From positions 1-6,894 of the forward strand of contig JANXUN010000211.1 of assembly GCA_025356185.1 (NCBI GenBank): DNA of 6,894 nt, given 5' to 3'. A program made the position numbers and the translations under genes. Below are positions 1 to 4,788 of the stretch, one piece after another; the stretch's first letter is position 1; every line of letters starts with the position of its first letter. The notes below the pieces were generated by a model. The model was not told the origin of the DNA, did not search any database, and saw only the letters and a program-made list of their open reading frames with translations. This DNA is from Gemmatimonadaceae bacterium. GTDB taxonomy: Bacteria; Gemmatimonadota; Gemmatimonadetes; Gemmatimonadales; Gemmatimonadaceae.

Positions 1-162
1 TTCCAGCAGATTCAAGAAAATGTTGAGCGCCGGTGGCCACGTAGCGACGCACACTGAGGCGCCCGCTTCTGCGAACGCTTTTGCAACAGCGAAGCCGAAA
101 CCGCCGTCGTCTGCGACGCCCGCTACGAGGGCGCGCTTGCCTTTGAGATCAAGTGAGAGCAT
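1..162 (-). CDS. fabI: Enoyl-[acyl-carrier-protein] reductase FabI, N-terminal part, cut by the window edge
   Basis: Only the first 54 codons are present; the rest lies beyond the left edge. FabI carries out the last step of each fatty-acid elongation cycle in the cytoplasm, the NAD(P)H-dependent reduction of trans-2-enoyl-ACP. The visible part is the first beta-alpha-beta unit of a Rossmann fold. A glycine-rich turn, GVADDGGFGFA, sits at residues 15-25, and TWPPALNIF at residues 41-49. The ADDxGFG turn and the WPPxxNIF segment are typical of the plant, chlamydial and apicomplexan branch of enoyl-ACP reductases. The E. coli form instead has GVASKLSIA. The ATG start at 162 gives the expected N-terminus just before GKRALVAGV; an AGGGG lies 1 base upstream, a poor spacing. 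It is the last visible gene of the minus-strand run, 28 bp after the Sua5 stop. The Tyr/Lys catalytic residues are not in the window. Confidence 0.9.
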   Translation of the reverse strand, partial: MLSLDLKGKRALVAGVADDGGFGFAVAKAFAEAGASVCVATWPPALNIFLNLLE

Positions 163-190
163 GCCCCTAATCTAGCGGGCTGCCGGCGTC

Positions 191-1258
191 TCATAGCGCC
201 GCGCGGGACAGTCGGTCGTGCACGGCCTGCCACGCATCGGTGTCCGGCGGCCGCTCGATGACAATCAATGACGTGCCCGCGGCATCGGCGTCGTGCAATG
301 CGGCGTAGAGGCTGCGAGCGTACAGCTCCGGAGACTGCGGCATGCGCATTTCGCCGTCTTGTGCGTGCATGGGCACGGACATTTCGAGGAGCAACATGGT
401 GATCGGTGCGTTGCTGCGCGATCGGCGTTCGGAAAGTGCGGCGACGATCTCGTCGACGTTGCTTGCGTCGACCAACCACACGTCGGCATTGGGCGCGTAG
501 TGTCGGTCGGCCGTGCCAGGCGAACGAGCGGGCGCGATGGCGTAAGATGCCGCGTGCGAGGTGCGCGAAACTGTTTGCTGGACGTCGCAGTGCAGCGCGC
601 CGCTGAGCGCGGCTGCCGTGATCGAACCGGGGCGGAGGATGGTCGGATATTCACCAGCGAGATCGACGACGGTGCTTTCGATGCCGACGTCGCACGGTCC
701 GCCGTCGAGGATGAGCGGGACGCGGGGGCCGAGCGATGCCGCGACATGTTGCGCGGTGGTGGGCGAGATGTGCGTGAACCGATTCGCACTTGGCGCCGCG
801 ATGGGGACGCCTGTTGCACGCAGCAATGCAAGCGCAACAGGATGTCGCGGCACGCGCACGGCTACCGCGTCGCCGCCCGCGGTGGCGATGGGGGGAACGG
901 ACGCGCTTTTTGGCAGCACCATGGTGAGCGGGCCAGGCCAGAACGCGTCGGCCAACTGCTGCGCGCGCTCTGGCCAGTGCGCGACGAGCGCGCGTGCGGC
1001 GGAGACATCAGCGACGTGGAGGATGACCGGATTCCACGCGGGTCGACCTTTGGCGGCGTAGATCCGTGCGACGGCGTCGGGATCGAGTCCGTTCGCGCCC
1101 AAGCCGTAGACGGTTTCGGTGGGGAATGCCACGAGTTCGCCGCGGAGTATGAGTGCGGCGGCACGCGCGATGGTGCGCGCGGTATTGGTGACGTCGTTGA
1201 TGTCGATGTGGACGATCTCGGGGAGCATGCCCGCAAGATAGTCACCGGTGCTCGTCAT
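191..1258 (-). CDS. sua5: L-threonylcarbamoyladenylate synthase, Sua5 type (YrdC domain plus Sua5 domain)
   Basis: Makes threonylcarbamoyl-AMP from threonine, bicarbonate and ATP, the first step of t6A37 modification of tRNAs reading ANN codons; the TsaD complex then transfers the group. The 355-residue length matches the two-domain Sua5 form, not the roughly 190-residue TsaC form. Visible YrdC-domain motifs are PTETVYGLG (46-54), KGRPAWNP (70-77), PSAN (156-159), ESTVVD (194-199) and LRPG (208-211). The interdomain linker SPGTADRHYAP (246-256) corresponds to the family's SPGxxxxHYAP loop that covers the active site. A Rossmann-like Sua5 domain follows (about 257-355). The start is unsure: ATG at 1258 is used here, but ATG at 1228 (residue 11) would also give a complete protein, and neither has a clear Shine-Dalgarno sequence. 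It lies 56 bp downstream of the SDR gene and 28 bp upstream of fabI on the same strand, so it is probably cotranscribed. Confidence 0.95.
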   Translation of the reverse strand: MTSTGDYLAGMLPEIVHIDINDVTNTARTIARAAALILRGELVAFPTETVYGLGANGLDPDAVARIYAAKGRPAWNPVILHVADVSAARALVAHWPERAQQLADAFWPGPLTMVLPKSASVPPIATAGGDAVAVRVPRHPVALALLRATGVPIAAPSANRFTHISPTTAQHVAASLGPRVPLILDGGPCDVGIESTVVDLAGEYPTILRPGSITAAALSGALHCDVQQTVSRTSHAASYAIAPARSPGTADRHYAPNADVWLVDASNVDEIVAALSERRSRSNAPITMLLLEMSVPMHAQDGEMRMPQSPELYARSLYAALHDADAAGTSLIVIERPPDTDAWQAVHDRLSRAAL

Positions 1259-1314
1259 CCGATGCGCGTTGCGCTGCGCCGCGTGTCGAGCTGCGCCTCC
1301 GTCGGGCGAAGCGA

Positions 1315-2130
1315 CTATTGCCGCTTACTGATGACGCGGCGCGCGATGCTGTCGACGAGTCGCGGCGATAGCAGTTTGAGTATCCGTCCGATCTTTCCGC
1401 GAAAGGTCATCACGAGATCGCGATCACGTCGTTCCGTTGCGCGCATAATTTGGCGCACGCATTCCGCCGTTTCCATCGTTTCGCCGACTTTGCGTTGGTA
1501 TGCGTGATCGCCAAATGGCTGTCCGTTTGGTGACAGTGCGCGCTGATTGATTTCTGAGAATACAAAGCCCGGATAAATCACCGTGACCGATACGCCAGTA
1601 CCTGCGAGCTCAATGCGCAGCGAGTCAAAAAATCCCGCCATCGCATGTTTCGTGGCGGCATATGCGGTGCGCTTGGGAACGCCAGTCAATCCCGCCAAGC
1701 TGCTAATCGCGACAATGCGACCGCGTGATTTTTTGAGATGCGGCAGTGCATGCGCCGTACTCCACACGCTGCCTAAATAGTTCACGCGCATGAGTGTGTC
1801 GAAGATCGTGAGATCAGAAATTTCTTCGAGTTTGCCGCTGGCGCCGAGTCCGGCGTTGTTGATGAGGATGTCGAGCTGTCCAAAGTGATCGACGGTTGCG
1901 TGCACGATGCGCTTGCAGTCCGCTTCGATGCCGACGTCACCGGCAACGATGAACACGTCGGTCGCGCCGAGTGTGCGACATTCGGCGGCCATGTCAGTGA
2001 GGCGTGCTGCATCGCGCGCGGTGATGGCGACGCGCATCTGTTTCGCGGCGCACTGTCGCGCGATTTCGGCGCCGATGCCGCTGGACGCGCCGGTGATGAG
2101 TACGACGAGTTGAGACAGCGCGTTGCTCAC
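1315..2130 (-). CDS. Short-chain dehydrogenase/reductase (classical SDR family)
   Basis: An NAD(P)-dependent oxidoreductase of 271 residues, close to the usual 250-270 of classical SDRs. The cofactor motif TGASSGIG is at 13-20, with Arg39 after the second strand, which usually favours NADP(H). NNAG is at 91-94 and the structural Asn of the tetrad is probably Asn117 in VNYLG. The catalytic residues are Ser144 (in ISSLAG), Tyr157 and Lys161 (YAATK), followed by a YPG turn (about residues 189-191) typical of the family. A basic C-terminal tail (RILKLLSPRLVDSIARRV) resembles extensions in DHRS7-like and other lipid- or membrane-associated SDRs, but no clear transmembrane segment is seen. The substrate cannot be told from sequence. 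The GTG start at 2130 is the only start that leaves the N-terminus directly before the first beta strand. It begins 17 bp after the DUF2007 stop, indicating cotranscription. Proximity to fabI makes a lipid substrate possible, but this is inference only. Confidence 0.92.
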   Translation of the reverse strand: MSNALSQLVVLITGASSGIGAEIARQCAAKQMRVAITARDAARLTDMAAECRTLGATDVFIVAGDVGIEADCKRIVHATVDHFGQLDILINNAGLGASGKLEEISDLTIFDTLMRVNYLGSVWSTAHALPHLKKSRGRIVAISSLAGLTGVPKRTAYAATKHAMAGFFDSLRIELAGTGVSVTVIYPGFVFSEINQRALSPNGQPFGDHAYQRKVGETMETAECVRQIMRATERRDRDLVMTFRGKIGRILKLLSPRLVDSIARRVISKRQ

Positions 2131-2147
2131 CGTGTGATCACTCGATG

Positions 2148-2420
2148 CTACAATGTGCCGGTCGTATCGGGGTCGTCGAAGCGGCTGTAGTCCATCGCGT
2201 CAGCGACGAACGGCGCGTCAAGGATGCGCAGCGCTTGTGCGGCGTCTTGCACACGGACGGCGAGACGCACGGGATACAGCAGATGCATGACCGGCAACAT
2301 GCCGCCCGCGTCGTCGCGCAAGACGACGGCAGGGATGTCGTGTGCTTCGAGGACGCTGCGTGCAACCAGCGCCTCGACTTCGACCAGATACTGTCGGATA
2401 ACCGTCATCGCCTCGCCCAT
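2148..2420 (-). CDS. DUF2007-family small protein (putative signal-transducing protein)
   Basis: A 90-residue acidic protein. The region from about residue 6 to 68 has the DUF2007 pattern: an N-terminal strand (VIRQYLVEVEAL), a helix giving RSVLEAHDIPAVV, a loop ending in a valine-rich strand (YPVRLAVRV) and a final helix DAAQALRIL. Proteins of this family often stand alone or are fused to zinc-ribbon tails and resemble the PII/ACT-like ferredoxin fold; no biochemical role is established. The C-terminus (FDDPDTTGTL) is short and probably disordered, with no cysteines for a zinc ribbon. Two starts are possible: ATG at 2420, or ATG at 2408, which begins closer to the family's usual first strand and has GAGG only 2 bases upstream. 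It appears to be the first gene of the minus-strand run (DUF2007, SDR, Sua5, FabI) and is divergent from the 2H phosphoesterase gene. Confidence 0.82.
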   Translation of the reverse strand: MGEAMTVIRQYLVEVEALVARSVLEAHDIPAVVLRDDAGGMLPVMHLLYPVRLAVRVQDAAQALRILDAPFVADAMDYSRFDDPDTTGTL

Positions 2421-2479
2421 ATCGCGAACATATCGTGCAAGTCACGACATGGTGAGGGGTCGCACTCTAGATTGCCGAC
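2421..2479. promoter_or_regulatory. Divergent promoter region for the DUF2007-SDR-Sua5-FabI run and the 2H phosphoesterase gene
   Basis: These 59 bp separate two genes transcribed away from each other, so both promoters should lie here or slightly inside the coding ends. I cannot assign convincing -35/-10 pairs. A 7-bp direct repeat CATATCG occurs at 2418-2424 and 2429-2435 (11-bp period), overlapping the minus-strand ATG, and the palindrome TCTAGA is at 2466-2471. No Shine-Dalgarno lies at a useful distance from the plus-strand ATG (the nearest purine run, GAGGGG, ends about 20 bases upstream), so a short-leader or leaderless transcript is possible. Confidence 0.4.
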
Positions 2480-3022
2480 ATGTCCGCATCGTTCGGAATT
2501 TTTATCCTCGCTGAGCTCCCAGGCGCTGCAGGTGCACAGGTGTTGTCCGTGCAACAGCAATTTGATCCAAAGCTTGCGCGGCTCACGCCGCCGCACGTGA
2601 CGCTTGCGGGGTCATCGGGTGTGGGCGCGATGCCGACCGACACGCCGCTCGAGCGCATTCGCGACGCATTGGAACCCATCGCGCGCACAACCGCGCCGAT
2701 GGAATTGCCGTTTTTGCTGCCGCATCGATTCATGCAGACAGAGATCATTTCGTTGCCGCTCGATCCGCACGGTCCACTGCGAACGCTGCACGAGCGTATC
2801 GCGCGCAGCGGGTTGCCGTTTCGTCAGGCGCGATTTCTGTTCTCGCCGCACTGCACGTTGAGCTTTTATCCCACGCTGACGCCCAAGTCGGAGCGCGAGC
2901 TATTGGCGGTGCGCGTGACCGACCCCGCGCGCATTGAAAAACTGCAGATCTATTTGACGCGGGATCCGCAGCCGGCGCGGAAGCTGCTGGAGCTCACGCT
3001 GATGGGTGAAGTCGTCGAGTAA
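2480..3022 (+). CDS. 2H phosphoesterase superfamily protein (2'-5' RNA ligase / cyclic phosphodiesterase-like)
   Basis: A 180-residue protein with the two HxT motifs that define the 2H superfamily: PPHVTLAG with His39 and Thr41, and SPHCTLSFYP with His124 and Thr126. The two histidines act as acid and base on 2',3'-cyclic phosphate or 2'-5' phosphodiester bonds in family members (bacterial ThpR/LigT, plant cyclic phosphodiesterases, YjcG-like proteins). The duplicated alpha/beta halves are evident: strand FGIFILAEL at 5-13 before the first motif and strand QIYLTRDP at 156-163 near the end. The length matches the family (170-190). The exact substrate is not predictable; possible ones are RNA ends or ADP-ribose 1'',2''-cyclic phosphate. 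The ATG at 2480 puts the first strand at its usual place. The gene is alone on its strand, divergent from the Sua5 run, and its TAA overlaps the first copy of the 16-bp tandem repeat. Confidence 0.88.
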   Translation: MSASFGIFILAELPGAAGAQVLSVQQQFDPKLARLTPPHVTLAGSSGVGAMPTDTPLERIRDALEPIARTTAPMELPFLLPHRFMQTEIISLPLDPHGPLRTLHERIARSGLPFRQARFLFSPHCTLSFYPTLTPKSERELLAVRVTDPARIEKLQIYLTRDPQPARKLLELTLMGEVVE

Positions 3023-3107
3023 CAGCAACGGCGGGGAACAGCAACGGCGGGGAACAGCAACGGCGGGGAACAGCAACGGCGGGGAACAGCAACGGCGGGG
3101 AACAGCA
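3021..3107. repeat. Tandem repeat, 16-bp unit AACAGCAACGGCGGGG, five perfect copies plus a 7-base partial
   Basis: Perfect units lie at 3021-3036, 3037-3052, 3053-3068, 3069-3084 and 3085-3100. A partial unit AACAGCA at 3101-3107 then runs into TTTAACGCAGAGACG. The first unit begins within the stop codon of the 2H phosphoesterase gene, so the array is entirely outside coding sequence. The perfect identity of all five copies suggests recent expansion by slippage, so copy number may vary between strains. The same words (GGGGAACAGC) occur once on the opposite strand at 3284-3295, at the far end of the surrounding inverted repeat, so the array probably grew from one terminus of that element. Confidence 0.95.
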
Positions 3108-3297
3108 TTTAACGCAGAGACGTAGAGGAAAAGCAATGGCAGAATCGGACAGTCCCACACTGAAAATTCAAAAACAAAAACTATTGAATAAGAAACGAGT
3201 CACGATCCTGAACTTTGATCGTGACTCGTTGACGCTCGGCTCTGCGTCTCTTCTCTCTGCGTCTCTGCGTTAAAAATGCTGTTCGCTGTTCCCCGCG
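3097..3297. repeat. Inverted-repeat-flanked non-coding element (MITE/REP-like) between convergent genes
   Basis: The left arm at 3097-3128 and the right arm at 3253-3297 are imperfect inverted repeats. Read inward, both give GGGGAACAGC, then AACAGCATTT, then TTAACGCAGAGACG followed by YAGAG. The right copy differs by a short AACAGCG duplication, two extra T in the T-run and a C for T. The interior (3129-3252) is AT-richer than its neighbours and holds a perfect 14-bp stem. There is no transposase gene. The TTAACGCAGAGACGCAGAG-type motif is, as far as I recall, a recurrent intergenic word in several environmental phyla, which would make this one copy of a dispersed family. That is unverified here. 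Because the arms end just after both stop codons, the element fills the convergent intergenic space almost exactly. Confidence 0.7.
3194..3230. terminator. Perfect 14-bp stem with 9-base loop, probable bidirectional transcription barrier
   Basis: The left arm AACGAGTCACGATC (3194-3207) is exactly complementary to the right arm GATCGTGACTCGTT (3217-3230), with the loop CTGAACTTT between. It lies between two convergent genes, where a shared terminator is expected. On the minus strand the stem is followed by a T-rich stretch (3193 down to about 3164, with two runs of five T), but no T-run directly abuts it. On the plus strand no T-run follows. It could therefore be a weak intrinsic terminator for the minus-strand gene, an RNA 3'-end stabiliser, or simply the core of the repeat element. 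Confidence 0.45.
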
Positions 3298-3298
3298 G

Positions 3299-3781
3299 CT
3301 ACTTCGCCTCGGGACGCAGCTTGCTGTAGCTTGACATCGCGTGCCGCAGCGCGAGCATCGCCGAGGCTTCAAGTTCGTATTCAAACTTGATCACGCCAAA
3401 CTTCTCGGCGTCGTGCTGTACGAGCTGGTGCGATGCCTTTTCGGCGATCGAGTGACGCTTGAGATATTCGCGAGCGGCGAGCCAGAGCGCGTTCGCACGC
3501 TGCTTGATGTCGGCGTCATCGGACACTGGGAGCTTCGCGCAGCACTTCTCGTAGTCCCGGACGCACTCAGCCAACGCCAAGTCGATCGTGTCGACCATCG
3601 CATGCGCCGCGGCGAGTTCGGAGTTCGATACGCCCAAGTCGTTGAGACGCGCAAGCCGCTCATGCTGGCGGCAGGTTTCGGCGGACGTTCGCGCAAGCGC
3701 GTCTGCGGCAGCCAAAGGACCGCTCGCCGTTGCCGACGGTTCTTCTACGATTTTGACAGCAGCGCCAGATCGGGGAGACAT
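3299..3781 (-). CDS. Hypothetical helical protein, family not recognised
   Basis: A 160-residue protein that I cannot assign to a family. After a low-complexity, probably flexible N-terminus (1-22, rich in Ser/Ala/Pro) it is predicted almost wholly alpha-helical. Likely helices are 23-48, 53-84, 88-118 and 123-153, which would suit a four-helix bundle. It has four cysteines (37, 73, 80, 81), including an adjacent pair in EKCCAK, but no CxxC or other metal motif. There is no signal peptide or membrane segment, so it is probably cytoplasmic. The reading frame stays open upstream to a TTG at 3853, but those 24 extra codons have only about half G/C at third positions and include CTA and ATA, unlike the body of the gene. 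The ATG at 3781 is therefore preferred, though no clear Shine-Dalgarno precedes it. It is convergent with the 2H phosphoesterase gene across the repeat element and has no same-strand neighbour. Confidence 0.7.
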   Translation of the reverse strand: MSPRSGAAVKIVEEPSATASGPLAAADALARTSAETCRQHERLARLNDLGVSNSELAAAHAMVDTIDLALAECVRDYEKCCAKLPVSDDADIKQRANALWLAAREYLKRHSIAEKASHQLVQHDAEKFGVIKFEYELEASAMLALRHAMSSYSKLRPEAK

Positions 3782-3801
3782 GGTAGCCAAACGAGGAGAT
3801 A

Positions 3802-3815
3802 CCGACCGAAGTCGG
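3802..3815 (-). promoter_or_regulatory. Leader hairpin with a cUUCGg tetraloop upstream of the hypothetical gene
   Basis: Read on the minus strand this is CCGAC-TTCG-GTCGG, a 5-bp perfect stem (6 with a G-U pair) closing the very stable C(UUCG)G tetraloop. It ends about 20 bases before the ATG at 3781, so it would sit in the 5' leader of that mRNA if transcription starts upstream. Possible roles are mRNA stabilisation or tempering of translation. A stem this short also occurs by chance in GC-rich DNA. Confidence 0.25.
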
Positions 3816-3830
3816 CTGATCGGGTGCGCA

Positions 3831-3847
3831 CTACCTATTAGAGGTAG
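3831..3847. promoter_or_regulatory. Palindrome CTACCTATTAGAGGTAG, possible operator
   Basis: Two perfect 6-bp arms, CTACCT and AGGTAG, flank a 5-base ATTAG spacer. The size and symmetry suit a dimeric repressor site, and the position in a divergent intergenic region (50 bp upstream of the minus-strand ATG, about 145 bp upstream of the hydratase GTG) is appropriate. No regulator gene is nearby and no second copy is seen in the window, so this is a candidate only. Confidence 0.25.
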
Positions 3848-3990
3848 CACCAAGGTGGGAGGTGTGATCTAGCAAGGGGCAGGGGCTTGGCGGTAGTGGG
3901 GGAACGCAAGTGCATTCGTGATTGCACGCAACTCACGATCGTGTACTAACGTTGGTCCACCGACGCCCCTCTCCACTCTTGTGTGATCTT

Positions 3991-4785
3991 GTGACCGACT
4001 CGCTTCCTCTGCTTACCGCAACATCGGCCGATGGTGTGCGCACCCTCACGCTCAATCGGCCCGATCGTCTGAACGCCGTGAATCCGGCACTCGCCGAGGC
4101 CTTGCCGCGCGCGATGCAGGACGCCGCGACCGATGACGCGGTGCGCGCAATCGTTATAACCGGAAGCGGGCGCGGGTTTTGCGCGGGTTTGGATCTCTCG
4201 GAGCCAGTCCCGATCAATAGCGGACCGCGCGTAGAACGATTGGATCCGTACTATTGGGTCGGTCGCTGGGTGTTGAGCATCATGTCGTGCGAAAAGCCCG
4301 TCATCGCCGCCGTGAACGGTGCCGCCGCAGGTGCCGGATTTGGACTCGCGCTTGCCTGCGATATTCGGCTCGTTCAATCGGACGCCAAGTGCACCGCCGG
4401 CTACGTGCGCCGCGGGCTATCCCCGGATGCCGGGGTCACGTGGACGTTGCCACGACTGATTGGACATGCACGCGCCATGGAGATCGTGCTGACCGGTCGC
4501 GATGTGTTGGCGGATGAAGCGGAGCGCATTGGACTCGCGGCCGCGGTGTACGCACCGGACGTATTCGCGGAGAGCGTGCAACGGTACGCGTCGCGACTCG
4601 CCGCGGGACCGCCAATGGCGCTGGCGTTAACCAAGCGATTGATGATTAACAGCGCGAGTACAACGCTCGACGCGCAGTTGCGCGAAGAGCTCACGCATAT
4701 CAAGTCGTGTTTTGCAAGCGCGGATGTGCGTGAAGCGTTGGCGGCGTTCAAGGAGAAACGCGTGCCGGTGTTTCGCGGCGAGTAA
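3991..4785 (+). CDS. Enoyl-CoA hydratase/isomerase family protein, PaaG-like
   Basis: A crotonase-fold enzyme of 264 residues acting on acyl-CoA thioesters. The oxyanion-hole segment GRGFCAGLDL is at about 60-69 and the second one, VNGAAAGAGFGLALACDI, at 108-125. The LTLNRPDRLNA start region and the C-terminal TLDAQLREE and FKEKRVPVFRG segments closely resemble E. coli PaaG, the ring-1,2-epoxyphenylacetyl-CoA isomerase. Neither glutamate of classic enoyl-CoA hydratases is present; those positions hold Gly/Phe and Tyr. An aspartate in GLSPDAGVTW (Asp146) aligns with the acid/base Asp of PaaG-type isomerases, so isomerase chemistry is more likely than simple hydration. The start is GTG 3991: the frame is open to TTG 3922 but those codons have only about half G/C at third positions. 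No Shine-Dalgarno is visible. No other phenylacetate or beta-oxidation genes are in view, so the substrate is unknown. The stop lies 3 bp from the convergent manC stop. Confidence 0.88.
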   Translation: MTDSLPLLTATSADGVRTLTLNRPDRLNAVNPALAEALPRAMQDAATDDAVRAIVITGSGRGFCAGLDLSEPVPINSGPRVERLDPYYWVGRWVLSIMSCEKPVIAAVNGAAAGAGFGLALACDIRLVQSDAKCTAGYVRRGLSPDAGVTWTLPRLIGHARAMEIVLTGRDVLADEAERIGLAAAVYAPDVFAESVQRYASRLAAGPPMALALTKRLMINSASTTLDAQLREELTHIKSCFASADVREALAAFKEKRVPVFRGE

Positions 4786-4788
4786 CTG

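Larger units (their letters stand above)
3782..3990. other. Intergenic region between the divergent hypothetical and enoyl-CoA hydratase genes
   Basis: About 210 bp without a supported gene; it should hold the promoters of both flanking genes. Visible structure: a CCGAC-TTCG-GTCGG hairpin on the minus strand (3802-3815), a palindrome at 3831-3847, a G-rich stretch with three runs of four or five G on the plus strand (3876-3902), and a 10-bp palindrome CACGATCGTG at 3934-3943. No -35/-10 pair stands out. The open frame from TTG 3922 into the hydratase gene looks non-coding by third-position composition. Confidence 0.5.

Noticed and set aside
1259..1314. Possible terminator between the SDR and Sua5 genes
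   Set aside because: Only short imperfect GC-rich pairings and no T-run are seen; the gap is better read as an intra-operon spacer.
293..1507. Long plus-strand open frame of 404 codons
   Set aside because: It is antisense to the Sua5 gene and has no recognisable domains; long antisense frames are common opposite GC-rich genes.
3021..3107. Tandem array as a CRISPR array
   Set aside because: The 16-bp units are directly adjacent with no unique spacers and no cas genes are present.
2900..3160. Minus-strand open frame of 86 codons with Cys/Pro-rich repeats
   Set aside because: Its repetitive part is the 16-bp tandem array and its start is antisense to the 2H phosphoesterase; the repeat peptide is a by-product of the DNA repeat.
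3857..3902. G-rich stretch as a G-quadruplex
   Set aside because: There are G-runs at 3857-3859, 3876-3879, 3882-3885 and 3898-3902, but the loops of 16 and 12 bases are too long for a confident quadruplex.
3922..3990. TTG-started 23-residue N-terminal extension of the hydratase/isomerase
   Set aside because: Third-position G/C is only about half, the extension is not family-like, and GTG 3991 gives the normal N-terminus and length.
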